From: Piscinibacter sp. | GTDB lineage: Bacteria; Pseudomonadota; Gammaproteobacteria; Burkholderiales; Burkholderiaceae_C | NCBI GenBank assembly: GCA_017983795.1 | Contig: JAGOAS010000015.1 | Span: forward strand, 41,006-105,005 | Direction of reading: 5' to 3' | Length of the DNA stretch: 64,000 nucleotides | In this document: positions 24,839 through 33,780 of the stretch, in pieces | Layout: each line of letters starts with the position of its first letter | How positions within the stretch are numbered: position 1 is the first letter of the stretch | Made by a program: the position numbers and the translations under genes | The notes under the pieces: model-generated | Told to the model about the DNA's origin: nothing | The model's input: only the letters and a program-made list of their open reading frames with translations | Databases searched by the model: none

Positions 24839-24917
24839 CTCTTCTCCCTTGGTAGTTGAAGGCTGACAGGCTAGCTCCCGATCGAAGGAATCGCTGTCTG
24901 GGACGCGACAGGTCGCC

Positions 24918-26150
24918 TCAGGCGAGCGCCTCGTCCAGCACCTCGACCCAGTGCCGCACCGGCGTCGCCGTGCCGGTGGCGAGGTGCTGGATGCAGCCGA
25001 TGTTGGCCGAGACGATCACCTCGGAGCGCAGCGGCTCGAGGTGCGAGAGCTTGCGGTCGCGTAAGCGCTTGGAGAGCTCGGGCTGCAGCACCGAGTAGGT
25101 GCCGGCCGAGCCGCAGCACAGGTGCGACTCGCACTGCGCCAGCTGCACCTCGAAGCCGAGCGCGGCGAGATTCGTCTCCACGCCGCCGCGCAGCTGCTGG
25201 CCGTGCTGCAGCGTGCAAGGTGGGTGGAAGGCGAGCTTCTTCGGGCCGCGGCTGCGCAGCCGCGGCTTGAGGCGCGGCACCAGGTCGGGCAGCAGCTCGC
25301 TCAGGTCCTTGGTCAGCTCGCTGATGCGCTGCGCGCGCTCGGCGTAGGCCGGGTCGTGGGCCAGCGCGTGGCCGTAGTCCTTCACCTGAGCACCGCAGCC
25401 GGAGGCGTTCATCACGATCGCCTCGACCTTGCCGGCGCTGACCAACGGCCACCAGGCGTCGATGTTGCGGCGCATGTCCGCCAGGCCGCCCTCGATGTCG
25501 TTCAGGTGCGTGCGGATCGCGCCGCAGCAGCCGGCCTCGTCGGCCACCAGGGTCTGGATGCCGGCGGCGTCGAGCACGCGCGCGGTGGCGCTGTTGATGT
25601 TGGGCATCATCGCCGGCTGCACGCAGCCCATCAGCATCAGCACCTTGCGCTCGTGCTCGCGCGTCGGCCAGCGGTGCGCCTGCGGCGGTGCGGCGGCAGG
25701 CACCTTGTCGCGCAGCGTCGCGGGCAGCAGCGGGCGCAGCAGCCGGCCGAGCTTCATCGCCGGGCCGAACAGCGGCGAGGTCAGGCCCTCCTTGAGCAGC
25801 CAGCGCACCGCGCGCTCGCCGGCCGGGCGCTCGACGCGCTCTTCCACCACCTTGCGGCCGATCTCGACCAGATGCCCGTACTGCACGCCCGAGGGGCAGG
25901 TGCTCTCGCAGTTGCGGCAGGTCAGGCAGCGGTCGAGGTGCTGCTGCGTGGCGCTCGTCACCGGCCGCCCTTCCATCACCTGCTTGATCAGGTAGATGCG
26001 GCCGCGCGGGCCGTCGAGTTCGTCGCCGAGCAGCTGGTAGGTCGGGCAGGTGGCGGTGCAGAAGCCGCAGTGCACGCACTTGCGCAGGATGGCCTCGGCC
26101 TCGGCGCCTTCGCGGGTGCCCTGGAACTCGGGAGCGAGCGTGGTCTGCAT
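24918..26150 (-). CDS. glcF: Glycolate oxidase iron-sulfur subunit
   Basis: A 410-residue GlcF. Two 4Fe-4S motifs are readable: CVHCGFCTATCP (Cys25, 28, 31, 35) and CLTCRNCESTCP (Cys75, 78, 81, 85). Two CCG domains follow (EAGCCGAIRTH and HLCCGSAGTYS). It passes electrons from the GlcD/GlcE flavoprotein to quinone. It is the last gene of the lctP-glcD-glcE-lrgA-lrgB-glcF operon and is separated from glcE by the two lrg genes. Confidence 0.92.
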   Translation of the reverse strand: MQTTLAPEFQGTREGAEAEAILRKCVHCGFCTATCPTYQLLGDELDGPRGRIYLIKQVMEGRPVTSATQQHLDRCLTCRNCESTCPSGVQYGHLVEIGRKVVEERVERPAGERAVRWLLKEGLTSPLFGPAMKLGRLLRPLLPATLRDKVPAAAPPQAHRWPTREHERKVLMLMGCVQPAMMPNINSATARVLDAAGIQTLVADEAGCCGAIRTHLNDIEGGLADMRRNIDAWWPLVSAGKVEAIVMNASGCGAQVKDYGHALAHDPAYAERAQRISELTKDLSELLPDLVPRLKPRLRSRGPKKLAFHPPCTLQHGQQLRGGVETNLAALGFEVQLAQCESHLCCGSAGTYSVLQPELSKRLRDRKLSHLEPLRSEVIVSANIGCIQHLATGTATPVRHWVEVLDEALA

Positions 26151-26175
26151 GGAGCGGTCTCGGGGTCTCGTGGGG

Positions 26176-26889
26176 TCAGATGAGCCGCGCCAGCAGCGGC
26201 ATCAGCAGCGCGGCGAGCACCACCTGCACGCCCAGCGCCAGCCCGGCATAGGCGCCGGCGTCGGGATGCACCTGCAGCGCGCGCGCCGCGCCGATGCCGT
26301 GCGCCGCCGTGCCCAGCGCGAAGCCGCGCACCTCGGGCTCGGCGATGCGCAGCGCGTCGAACAGGTATTTGGCGCTGATGGCGCCGGTCAGGCCGGTGAT
26401 GACGGCGAAGGCCGCGGCCAGCGCGGGAATGCCGCCGAGCTGCTCGGCGATGCCCATGGCCACCGGCGCCGTCACCGACTTGGGCGCGAGCGAGCGCAGC
26501 ACCGCATCGGGCAGGCCGAGCAGCCAGCCCAGGCCCACCGCCGCGGCCGCTGCCGCCAGCCCGCCCGCCGCGGCGGCGAGCAGCACGGCACGCGCACGCG
26601 CGCGCAGTTCGGCGCGGCGCTGCCACAGCGGCCAGGCCAGTGCCACCACCGCCGGGCCGAGCAGGAAGTGGATGAACTGCGCGCCGGAGAAGTAGGTCGG
26701 GTAGGGCGTGCCGCTGGCGGCCAGCAGCAGCGCCAGCGTGAGCACCGTCCACAGCACCGGATTGGCCCAGGGCGCGAAGCCGACGCGCGCGTACAGCGCC
26801 TGCGCCAGCACGTAGGTGACGAGCGTGGCGGTCAGGCCGAACAGCGGCGTGGCCGAGAGGTAGACCCAGAGTTCGACGAAGCTCTGCAT
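26176..26889 (-). CDS. lrgB: LrgB/CidB family membrane protein
   Basis: A 237-residue inner-membrane protein with about seven hydrophobic helices. The LrgB signature SLAPKSVTAPVAMGIAEQLGG and the C-terminal AAHGIGAARALQ are clear. LrgAB/CidAB were first described as holin-like. Plant PLGG1, a fusion of both, carries glycolate/glycerate across the chloroplast envelope, and bacterial pairs move pyruvate. Lying inside a glycolate/lactate oxidation operon, this pair most likely transports 2-hydroxy or 2-oxo acids. It starts 6 bases after lrgA. Confidence 0.88.
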   Translation of the reverse strand: MQSFVELWVYLSATPLFGLTATLVTYVLAQALYARVGFAPWANPVLWTVLTLALLLAASGTPYPTYFSGAQFIHFLLGPAVVALAWPLWQRRAELRARARAVLLAAAAGGLAAAAAAVGLGWLLGLPDAVLRSLAPKSVTAPVAMGIAEQLGGIPALAAAFAVITGLTGAISAKYLFDALRIAEPEVRGFALGTAAHGIGAARALQVHPDAGAYAGLALGVQVVLAALLMPLLARLI

Positions 26890-26895
26890 GGTGCT

Positions 26896-27240
26896 TCAGG
26901 CGCGCGTGCGCAGCAGGGCGCGCAGCACCAGCGCCGTCACCGCCATGCCGACCCAGGTGGAGATCACGATCACCAGCAGCATGCGCGCGCCGTACTGGGT
27001 GAGCAGGCCGGCGTGCGTCATCACGCCCACGCCCACCGGCACGAACAGCAGCGAGAGGTGGGCGAGCAGCACGTCGGCGGCCGCGCCCACGCTGCGCCGC
27101 ACCGCCTCCCAGCGCAGCGCCACCAGCATCAGCAGCAGGCCCAGCACCGGCCCCGGCAGCGGCGCGCCGGCCAGCCGCACCAGCGCCTCGCCGGCGGACT
27201 GGGCGAGCAGCAGCCAGGCGAGGCCCCGGAGTGCTTGCAT
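26896..27240 (-). CDS. lrgA: CidA/LrgA family membrane protein
   Basis: A 114-residue protein with four hydrophobic helices. It carries the family motifs GAPLPGPVLGLLLMLVAL (Pro-Gly-x-x-x-Gly) and LLFVPVGVGVMTHAGLL. It partners LrgB encoded immediately downstream. It starts 3 bases after the glcE stop, so it is clearly part of the glc operon. Transport of glycolate, lactate or pyruvate is the likely job, inferred from PLGG1 and operon context. Confidence 0.85.
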   Translation of the reverse strand: MQALRGLAWLLLAQSAGEALVRLAGAPLPGPVLGLLLMLVALRWEAVRRSVGAAADVLLAHLSLLFVPVGVGVMTHAGLLTQYGARMLLVIVISTWVGMAVTALVLRALLRTRA

Positions 27241-27243
27241 GGC

Positions 27244-28332
27244 CTAGAAGCCCGGATACATCCGGCCGGGGTTGAACACGCCGCTCGGGTCGAAGGCCTT
27301 CTTCAGCTCGCGGTGGATGCGGTCCAGCGGCGGGCGCAGCGGCGCGAAGGCGCCGGCGCTCTTGTCGCCGCGGAACAGCGTGGCGTGGCCGCCGGCGCGC
27401 GCCGCGGCATCGCGCACCAACGAAGCCGGCGCGGCCGAGCAGACCCAGCGCTGCGCGCCGCCCCACTCGATCAGCTGCTCGCCGGGCAGGGCCAGTGGCG
27501 GTGTGGTCGGCGGCACCGAGAGGCGCCACAGCCGCGCGCCGCCCTCGACGGCCGCGAGCGCCTTGGTGAAGAACTCGTCCTCGTGGTGGCGCAGCCCGTG
27601 CCAGAACGAGGTGGCATGGGCCGGCTCGATCAGCTCGCCGCCCAGCCGGGTGATGGCCGCGTTCACGGCCGCCAGCGCGCCGCGCAGGCGCAGCACCAGG
27701 GTGCCGTCCCACCAGGCGCTGGCGTTGATGGGCAGCGGCTGGCCGCCCCACTCGTTGAGCCGGCGCAGCGCCTGCGCCTCGTCCATGGCGAAGCGCAGCG
27801 TCGCGGTGGCCGGCGCCACCGGCAGCACCTTGAGCGAGACCTCGAGGATCACGCCCAGCGTGCCCATCGAGCCGGCGAGCAGGCGCGAGACGTCGTAGCC
27901 GGCCACGTTCTTCATCACCTGGCCGCCGAAGCTGAGCACTTCGCCGCGGCCGGTCAGCAGCGTGGCGCCGAGCACGTAGTCGCGCACCGCGCCGACCGCC
28001 GCGCGCGAAGGGCCCGAGAGCCCGGCGGCGACCATGCCGCCCACCGTGCTGCCGGGCGCGAACTGCGGCGGCTCGAAGGGCAGGCACTGGCCCTGCTCGG
28101 CGAGCGTGGCCTCGAGCTTGGCGAGTTCGGTGCCGCAGCGCGCGGTGACCACCAGCTCGGTGGGCTCGTAGCTGGAGATGCCCGCCAGCGCGCGCGTGTC
28201 GAGCCGCTCGCCGGCCGGCGCCTCGCCGTAGAAGCGTTTCGTGCCGCCGCCCTCGATGGCGAGCGGCGTGCCGCTGGCGCGCGCGGCGTTCACGCGCGCG
28301 ACCAGGGCTTGCAGGGCCGGTTCGTTCGTCAT
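27244..28332 (-). CDS. glcE: Glycolate oxidase FAD-binding subunit
   Basis: A 362-residue protein of the FAD-linked oxidase family. The FAD-binding half has PLAIEGGGTKRFYG, PQFAPGSTVGGMVAAGLSGP and GQVMKNVAGYDVSRLLAGSMGTLGVI. It ends with LKKAFDPSGVFNPGRMYPGF, typical of GlcE. It forms the glycolate dehydrogenase core with GlcD. The ATG overlaps the glcD stop by one base (TGATG), showing translational coupling. Confidence 0.92.
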   Translation of the reverse strand: MTNEPALQALVARVNAARASGTPLAIEGGGTKRFYGEAPAGERLDTRALAGISSYEPTELVVTARCGTELAKLEATLAEQGQCLPFEPPQFAPGSTVGGMVAAGLSGPSRAAVGAVRDYVLGATLLTGRGEVLSFGGQVMKNVAGYDVSRLLAGSMGTLGVILEVSLKVLPVAPATATLRFAMDEAQALRRLNEWGGQPLPINASAWWDGTLVLRLRGALAAVNAAITRLGGELIEPAHATSFWHGLRHHEDEFFTKALAAVEGGARLWRLSVPPTTPPLALPGEQLIEWGGAQRWVCSAAPASLVRDAAARAGGHATLFRGDKSAGAFAPLRPPLDRIHRELKKAFDPSGVFNPGRMYPGF

Positions 28333-29837
28333 CAGAAACGTTCGATGTCGGGGAAGGGCAGCAGGCCGCGCGCGACGTGCATCTTTCCGTACTCGGCGCA
28401 GCGGTGCTTGGTGGGGATCACCTTGCCGGGGTTGAGCAGTTCCTTCGCATCGAAGGCGCGCTTGAGCGCCGCCATCTGCTCGTTTTCCTCGGGCGAGAAC
28501 TGCACGCACATCGAGTTGAGCTTCTCGATGCCGACGCCGTGCTCGCCGGTGATCGTGCCGCCCATGCGCACGCTGGTCTCGAGGATCTCGGCGCCGAACA
28601 GCTCGCAGCGGTGCAGCTGGTCGGGGTCGGCGGCGTCGAACAGGATCAGCGGGTGCAGGTTGCCGTCGCCGGCGTGGAAGACGTTGGCGCAGCGCAGGCC
28701 GTACTTCTTCTCCATCTCCTGGATGGCCAGCAGGATGTCGGCCAGGCGCTTGCGCGGGATGGTCGAGTCCATGCACATGTAGTCGGGGCTGATGCGGCCC
28801 GAGGCGGGGAAGGCGTTCTTGCGCCCGCTCCAGAAGCGCAGGCGCTGCGCCTCGTCCTGGCTCACGGCGATGGCGGTGGCGCCGCAGCGCTGCAGCACCT
28901 CGGCCATGCGGGCGATCTCTTCCTCGACCTCCTCCGGCGTGCCGTCGCTCTCGCACAGCAGGATGGCCTCGGCGCTCAGGTCGTAGCCGGCGTGCACGAA
29001 GTCCTCCACCGCGGCCGTCATCGGCTTGTCCATCATCTCCAGCCCGGCGGGGATGATGCCGGCGGCGATCACGCCGGCCACCGCGTCGCCGGCCTTGCGC
29101 ATGTCGTCGAAGCTGGCCATGATGCAGCGCGCCAGCTGTGGCTTGGGCACCAGCTTGACGGTGGCCTCGGTGATGACGGCCAGCATGCCCTCGCTGCCCA
29201 CCAGCACGCCCATCAGGTCGAGGCCCGCGGCGTCGAGCGCCTCGGAGCCGAACTCGACCGCCTCGCCTTCCACCGTGTAGCCGCGCACGCGCAGCACGTT
29301 GTGCACGGTCAGGCCGTATTTCAGGCAGTGCACGCCGCCGGAGTTCTCGGCGACGTTGCCGCCGATGGTGCAGGCGATCTGGCTGGACGGATCGGGCGCG
29401 TAGTACAGGCCGTGCGGCGCCGCCGCCTCGCTGATGGCGAGGTTGCGCACGCCGCTCTGCACGCGCGCCGTGCGCGAGAGCGCATCGACCGACAGGATCT
29501 TGTTGAACTTCGCCAGGCTCAGGGTGACGCCCAGCTTGTGCGGCAGCGCGCCGCCCGAGAGCCCGGTGCCGGCGCCGCGCGCCACCACCGGCACGCCCAG
29601 GCGGTGGCAGGTGCGCAGCACCGCGGCCACCTGCTCCTCGGTCTCGGGCAGCGCCACCGCGAGCGGCTTCTCGCGGTAGGCGGTCAGGCCGTCGCACTCG
29701 TAGGGCACGGTCTCCTCGCTGTGCCACAGCAGCGCATGCGCGGGCAGCACGGGGGAGAGCGCGGCCACCACTTCGGCGCGGCGCGCCGCGCGGTCCTCGC
29801 GCGGCGCCGTTTCCAGCATCGCAGCAGCTGCGTTCAC
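28332..29837 (-). CDS. glcD: Glycolate oxidase / D-lactate dehydrogenase FAD subunit
   Basis: A 501-residue flavoprotein with FAD motif VVARGAGTGLSGGALPHKLG, and PDPSSQIACTIGGNVAENSGG. The C-terminal cap holds FHAGDGNLHPLI and the substrate/metal motif TGEHGVGIEK. It oxidises glycolate or D-lactate to the 2-oxo acid. A lactate permease gene 42 bases upstream suggests that lactate is a physiological substrate along with glycolate. Confidence 0.93.
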   Translation of the reverse strand: MNAAAAMLETAPREDRAARRAEVVAALSPVLPAHALLWHSEETVPYECDGLTAYREKPLAVALPETEEQVAAVLRTCHRLGVPVVARGAGTGLSGGALPHKLGVTLSLAKFNKILSVDALSRTARVQSGVRNLAISEAAAPHGLYYAPDPSSQIACTIGGNVAENSGGVHCLKYGLTVHNVLRVRGYTVEGEAVEFGSEALDAAGLDLMGVLVGSEGMLAVITEATVKLVPKPQLARCIMASFDDMRKAGDAVAGVIAAGIIPAGLEMMDKPMTAAVEDFVHAGYDLSAEAILLCESDGTPEEVEEEIARMAEVLQRCGATAIAVSQDEAQRLRFWSGRKNAFPASGRISPDYMCMDSTIPRKRLADILLAIQEMEKKYGLRCANVFHAGDGNLHPLILFDAADPDQLHRCELFGAEILETSVRMGGTITGEHGVGIEKLNSMCVQFSPEENEQMAALKRAFDAKELLNPGKVIPTKHRCAEYGKMHVARGLLPFPDIERF

Positions 29838-29879
29838 GTCTTGTCTCCTGCGCGGGTCAGCATCCGCGCACTGTAGCGC

Positions 29880-31541
29880 TCAGCGCACCACCATCGCCGT
29901 GAACGGCCAGACGTAGGCCTGCAGCGTCACGTACAGGCCCACCAGGCAGGCCAGCGCGATCGAGTGGAAGAACACGTAGCGCAGGATGTCGCCTTCGTGA
30001 TCGAACCAGCGCGTGGCGGTGGAGGCCACGACGATCGATTGCGCGTCGATCATCTTGCCCATCACGCCGCCCGAGCTGTTGGCCGCGCCCATCAGGTTGG
30101 GGCTGAGGCCGAGCTGCTCCGCCGCCACCTTCTGCATGCCGCCGAACAGCACGTTCGAGGCGGTGTCCGAGCCGGTCAGCGCCACGCCCAGCCAGCCCAT
30201 CAGCGTGCCGAAGAAGGGATAGAACACGCCGGTGTTGGCGAAGGCCAGGCCGAGCGTGGTGTCGGTGCCGGAGAAGCGCGTCAGCGTGCCCAGCGCCAGC
30301 ATCAGCACGATGGTCAGCAGCGAATAGCGCACCAGCCACAGCGTGCGGAAGAACTGCGTGACGAGCTGCAGCGGGTTGTACTTCATCACCAGCCCGCCGA
30401 CGATGGCCGACAGCAGGATGCCCGTGCCGGTGGCCGACAGCAGGTTCAGCGTGTAGACCGCGGCTTCCTTGTGCGGCGCCTTGACCACCGGCGGCATCTT
30501 CTCGATCAGGTTGTGCAGCCCGGAGATCGGGAAGGACGGCGCGAAGATGCCGTTGAACCAGGCCTTCACCGGCGGCAGGCCCCAGATGAAGACGAACACC
30601 GTCAGGATGGCCCAGGGCGTCCAGGCGCGGATCACGTCGGCGCGCGGGTGCACCACCGGCGGCGGTGCGACGTGGCCTTCGCCGCCGTCCTTCTCGTGGC
30701 CCTTGAGCGACACGGAGGTCCAGATGTTCTTCGGCTGCCAGATCTTCAGGAAGGACACCAGCGAGATCATCGAGACCACCGCGGCGATCACGTCCACCAG
30801 CTCCGGCCCGATGTAGTTGGAGACGAAGAACTGCGAGGCCGCGAAGCTCGCGCCCGTCACCAGGATGGCGGGCCAGATCTCCCACATCGCCTTGCGGCCG
30901 GCGAAGGCCCAGATCAGCCAGAACGGCACCAGCAGCGAGAAGAACGGCAGCTGGCGGCCGATCATGGCCGACACCGCCATCAGGTCGTAGCCGTGCACCT
31001 TGGCCAGCGTGATCACCGGCGTGCCCAGCGCGCCGTAGGCCACCGGCGCGGTGTTGGCGATGAGCGAGAGGCCCGAAGCGGCCAGCGGCGAGAAGCCCAG
31101 GCCGATCAGGATCGCCGCGGTCACCGCCACCGGCGTGCCGAAGCCGGCCGCGCCCTCGAAGAAGGCGCCGAAGGCGAAGGCGATCAGCAGCAGCTGCAGG
31201 CGGCGGTCCTGCGTGATGCCGGCGATCGAATCCTGCAGGATCTTGAAGCTGCCGTTCTGCTCGGTCAGCTGGTGCAGGAAGATGATGTTCAGCACGATCC
31301 AGCCGATCGGCAGCAGGCCGGTCAGGCCGCCCAGCAGCGCCGCGTTGCCGGCCATGCCGGCGGGCATGCCGTAGGCGAAGATCGCGATGGCCAGCGCGGC
31401 CACGAGGCCGAGCGCCGCCGCGATGTGCGCCTTGATGTGGAAGAACCCGAGCGCGGCCAGCATGACCACCACCGGCACGGCGCCGAGCGCCGTGGAGATG
31501 AACATGTTGCCGAAGGGGTCGTAGACCTGCTGCCAGACCAT
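29880..31541 (-). CDS. lctP: L-lactate/glycolate permease, LctP family
   Basis: A 553-residue inner-membrane permease with about 13 hydrophobic helices. It has the family-specific stretches FGAFFEGAAGFGTPVAVTA, LIANTAPVAYGALGTPVI and GSDTASNVLFGGMQ. It starts at ATG 31541 (MVWQQVYDPFGN, the standard LctP opening) behind AAGGAGAC. It takes up lactate and glycolate with protons and is the first gene of the operon that oxidises them. A LysR-type box lies in its promoter. Confidence 0.93.
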   Translation of the reverse strand: MVWQQVYDPFGNMFISTALGAVPVVVMLAALGFFHIKAHIAAALGLVAALAIAIFAYGMPAGMAGNAALLGGLTGLLPIGWIVLNIIFLHQLTEQNGSFKILQDSIAGITQDRRLQLLLIAFAFGAFFEGAAGFGTPVAVTAAILIGLGFSPLAASGLSLIANTAPVAYGALGTPVITLAKVHGYDLMAVSAMIGRQLPFFSLLVPFWLIWAFAGRKAMWEIWPAILVTGASFAASQFFVSNYIGPELVDVIAAVVSMISLVSFLKIWQPKNIWTSVSLKGHEKDGGEGHVAPPPVVHPRADVIRAWTPWAILTVFVFIWGLPPVKAWFNGIFAPSFPISGLHNLIEKMPPVVKAPHKEAAVYTLNLLSATGTGILLSAIVGGLVMKYNPLQLVTQFFRTLWLVRYSLLTIVLMLALGTLTRFSGTDTTLGLAFANTGVFYPFFGTLMGWLGVALTGSDTASNVLFGGMQKVAAEQLGLSPNLMGAANSSGGVMGKMIDAQSIVVASTATRWFDHEGDILRYVFFHSIALACLVGLYVTLQAYVWPFTAMVVR

Positions 31542-31608
31542 GGCTTGTCTCCTTGATTTGAAGTCGTGCACGGACGAGCCAGCCGAGCCCACCCGAATCT
31601 GGGGCGCG

Positions 31609-31649
31609 ACTGTAGAGACGGGGCGCAGTGTGCGCGTGAAGAATCTTCA
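31609..31649 (-). promoter_or_regulatory. lctP promoter with LysR-type T-N11-A palindrome
   Basis: A 13-base palindrome TGAAGA-A-TCTTCA (31637-31649) fits the LysR T-N11-A box. On the minus strand a -10 box TACAGT lies at 31614-31609. The -35 position (31637-31632) reads ACGCGC, a poor match, as expected of an activator-dependent promoter. The LysR gene ends 38 bases upstream of the palindrome. Confidence 0.55.
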
Positions 31650-31687
31650 GCGCCAGCGTGAGCGTTTTTCAGCCCGTCAGAAGCCTG

Positions 31688-32569
31688 TCAGGCCAGCGCG
31701 AGGCGCAGCCAGTCGACGAAGGCGGCGCATTCCCAGCGCTCCAGCACGCCCGGCTTCCAGCACAGGAAGTGGTGGTTGGGCGAGGCCACCTGGCGCGGCG
31801 AGAGGCGCACGAGCCGGCCGTTGTCGAGCCAGGCGCGTCCCAGCTTCAGGCGCATCAGCGCGACGCCGAAGCCGGCCGCGGCGCCGTCCAGCATCAGCCC
31901 GACGTCGTTGAACTGCGCGCCGGCGCGCGGCTCGGGCAGCGCGATGCCGCAGGCGCGGAACCAGGTATTCCACGATTCCAGCGGGCTGCGGATCAGGCGC
32001 GCGCGCGACACCTGCTCGAGCGTGTCGAAGCCGTCGAAGGGGCCGGCCTCGTTCAGATAGTCGGGGCTGCACACCGGCACCACCTCGTCGCTGAGGATGC
32101 GCAGCTGCTCGACGCCGGCATAAGGCCCGGTGCCGTAGCGGATCTCCAGATCGGCTTCCTCCGCCTTCACGTCGAGCAGCGGGATGGCCACCTGCAGGAT
32201 CAGCTCGACGTCGGGGTAGGCGTGGCGGAACAGCGCCAGGCGCGGCAGCAGGATCTGGCGCGAGAAGGTCGGCGTGACCGCCAGGCGCAGCTTGGCGCTG
32301 CGCGGCGCGGGTGCGCTGCCGGGCAGCTGCTGCAGCGCCTGCAAGCCCTGGCGCACCTGCGCGAGGTAGGTGGCGCCGTCGGCCGAGAGCGTGAAGTCGT
32401 TGCGCGCGAACAGGCGCACGCCGAGCTGCGATTCGAGCTGGCGCATGCGGTGGCTCACCGCGCTGGGCGTGACGTTGAGCTCGTCGGCCGCCAGCGTGAC
32501 CGAGCGCAGCCGCGCCAGCGCCTCGAAGCTGAGCAGGCAGTGGATGGGCGGGATGCGTGGCGGAGGCAT
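31688..32569 (-). CDS. LysR-type transcriptional regulator, GcvA-like
   Basis: A 293-residue regulator. The winged HTH near residues 14-70 (LLSFEALARLRSVTLAADEL, then NVTPSAVSHRMRQLESQLG, LFARN) and a periplasmic-binding-protein-like effector domain place it in the GcvA branch. Its ATG overlaps the FIST gene stop (TGATG). It lies immediately upstream of the lctP-glc operon with a T-N11-A palindrome between them, so lactate or glycolate control is the best guess. Confidence 0.87.
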   Translation of the reverse strand: MPPPRIPPIHCLLSFEALARLRSVTLAADELNVTPSAVSHRMRQLESQLGVRLFARNDFTLSADGATYLAQVRQGLQALQQLPGSAPAPRSAKLRLAVTPTFSRQILLPRLALFRHAYPDVELILQVAIPLLDVKAEEADLEIRYGTGPYAGVEQLRILSDEVVPVCSPDYLNEAGPFDGFDTLEQVSRARLIRSPLESWNTWFRACGIALPEPRAGAQFNDVGLMLDGAAAGFGVALMRLKLGRAWLDNGRLVRLSPRQVASPNHHFLCWKPGVLERWECAAFVDWLRLALA

Positions 32570-33780
32570 CAGGCCCGAAACACCGTCAGCACGCCGGTGT
32601 AGCCGTAGACATGGTGGCGCGCGATCTCGCCGCCGGCGAAGAAGCCGGCCAGCGGCACGTCGCCGAGCGCGCGGCGCACGATCTGCAGCTCGGCCGAGGG
32701 CGCGCCGAAGTGCGGCCCGCCGCGGCCCGAGCAGCTCACGTAGACCGCGCCGGCGATGCCCGATTCCGGCGCCTCGGCGACGCCGCCTGCGGGCAGCGTG
32801 GCCGACAGCGGCAGCTCCTCGGGCGCGAGCTCCTCGCGGATCTCGGCGCAGATGCGCACCAGGTCGCGCCGCGCGGCCTCGGCATGGCGCTGGCAGAAGG
32901 CCAGCTCCAGGCCCTCGGGCGCGAGGTCGCTGACGACCACGCCGCGCCGCGCCGGATCCAGCCCGACGAGGTGGCGCACGCGCGTGTCCGGGCCGAAGGC
33001 GCCGCGCTGCGCGCTGCGGCTGCCGTCGCTGCGCTCGGCCGGGTCGGTCAGGCCGACCAGCGTCTGGCGCAGCTGCGGCAGCACCTCGCGCGGCTCGCGC
33101 CCGGCCGCGCCGAGATCGGCGAGCAGGCAGTCGAGCGCCGGTTCGCCGTCGAGCGCCGTCACCACGTTGTCGGTCGAGGCGCTGATGCGGCGCGTGCGGC
33201 CGACCGGCTGGCAGCCCTGCGTGACGCGCGACACCAGCGCCACCTCGCTCGAAAAGGCGACGCCCGACAGGCCGCCCTGCAGCACGCCGTCGGCGATGTG
33301 CAGCGTGCGCGTGCGCGCCGCGGCCAGGCCGCCGAACAGGTAGCCGGTGGCGGTGCGCCCGGCCATGTCGGCCACCAGCTCGGCGAGGTCGGGCGTGGCC
33401 GGGTCGGCGTGCACCTGCGCGGTGTGCGCCGCAAAGCGGCCGAGCGGCCTGGCGCCGGAGAAGACGCGGAAGTCGGCCGCCGGCAGCTCGGCCAGCATCA
33501 CCGACAGCGCCGGTTCGTCGAAATACTCCACGCCGCTGGCCGCGACGCCCACGCCCACCGCGCCCACCCAGGCCACGCCCGGCCAGTGGCGCTGCAGCTC
33601 GGCGAGCAGGGCCTCGGCCTCGCTCGCGTAGTGGTCGGTCAGGTAGAGCCAGCCCAGCGTGGGCTCGCAGGCGGGCCGCCCGCCCGCGCCGAGGCGTTGC
33701 GCCTCGAGCTGCGGCTGCACCATCGCCAGCGCGAAGCGCCAGTCGGGGTGCGTGGCATGCGCCTGCAGAAAACGCTTCAA
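32569..33780 (-). CDS. FIST-domain signal-input protein
   Basis: A 403-residue soluble protein with FIST N (about 30-225) and FIST C (about 235-380) domains, including AELPAADFRVFSG and VYVSCSGRGGPHFG / LAGFFAGGEIARHHVYGYTGVLTVF. The start is TTG at 33780, overlapping the phaM stop as TTGA. It gives MKRFLQAHATHPDW, the normal FIST N-terminus. FIST domains are thought to bind small ligands such as amino acids. Being sandwiched between phaM and a LysR gene suggests a carbon-status sensor. Confidence 0.82.
   Translation of the reverse strand: MKRFLQAHATHPDWRFALAMVQPQLEAQRLGAGGRPACEPTLGWLYLTDHYASEAEALLAELQRHWPGVAWVGAVGVGVAASGVEYFDEPALSVMLAELPAADFRVFSGARPLGRFAAHTAQVHADPATPDLAELVADMAGRTATGYLFGGLAAARTRTLHIADGVLQGGLSGVAFSSEVALVSRVTQGCQPVGRTRRISASTDNVVTALDGEPALDCLLADLGAAGREPREVLPQLRQTLVGLTDPAERSDGSRSAQRGAFGPDTRVRHLVGLDPARRGVVVSDLAPEGLELAFCQRHAEAARRDLVRICAEIREELAPEELPLSATLPAGGVAEAPESGIAGAVYVSCSGRGGPHFGAPSAELQIVRRALGDVPLAGFFAGGEIARHHVYGYTGVLTVFRA

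Noticed and set aside
26176-27240. Holin/antiholin lysis pair
   Set aside because: The usual annotation of LrgAB, but the position inside the glc operon favours organic-acid transport.
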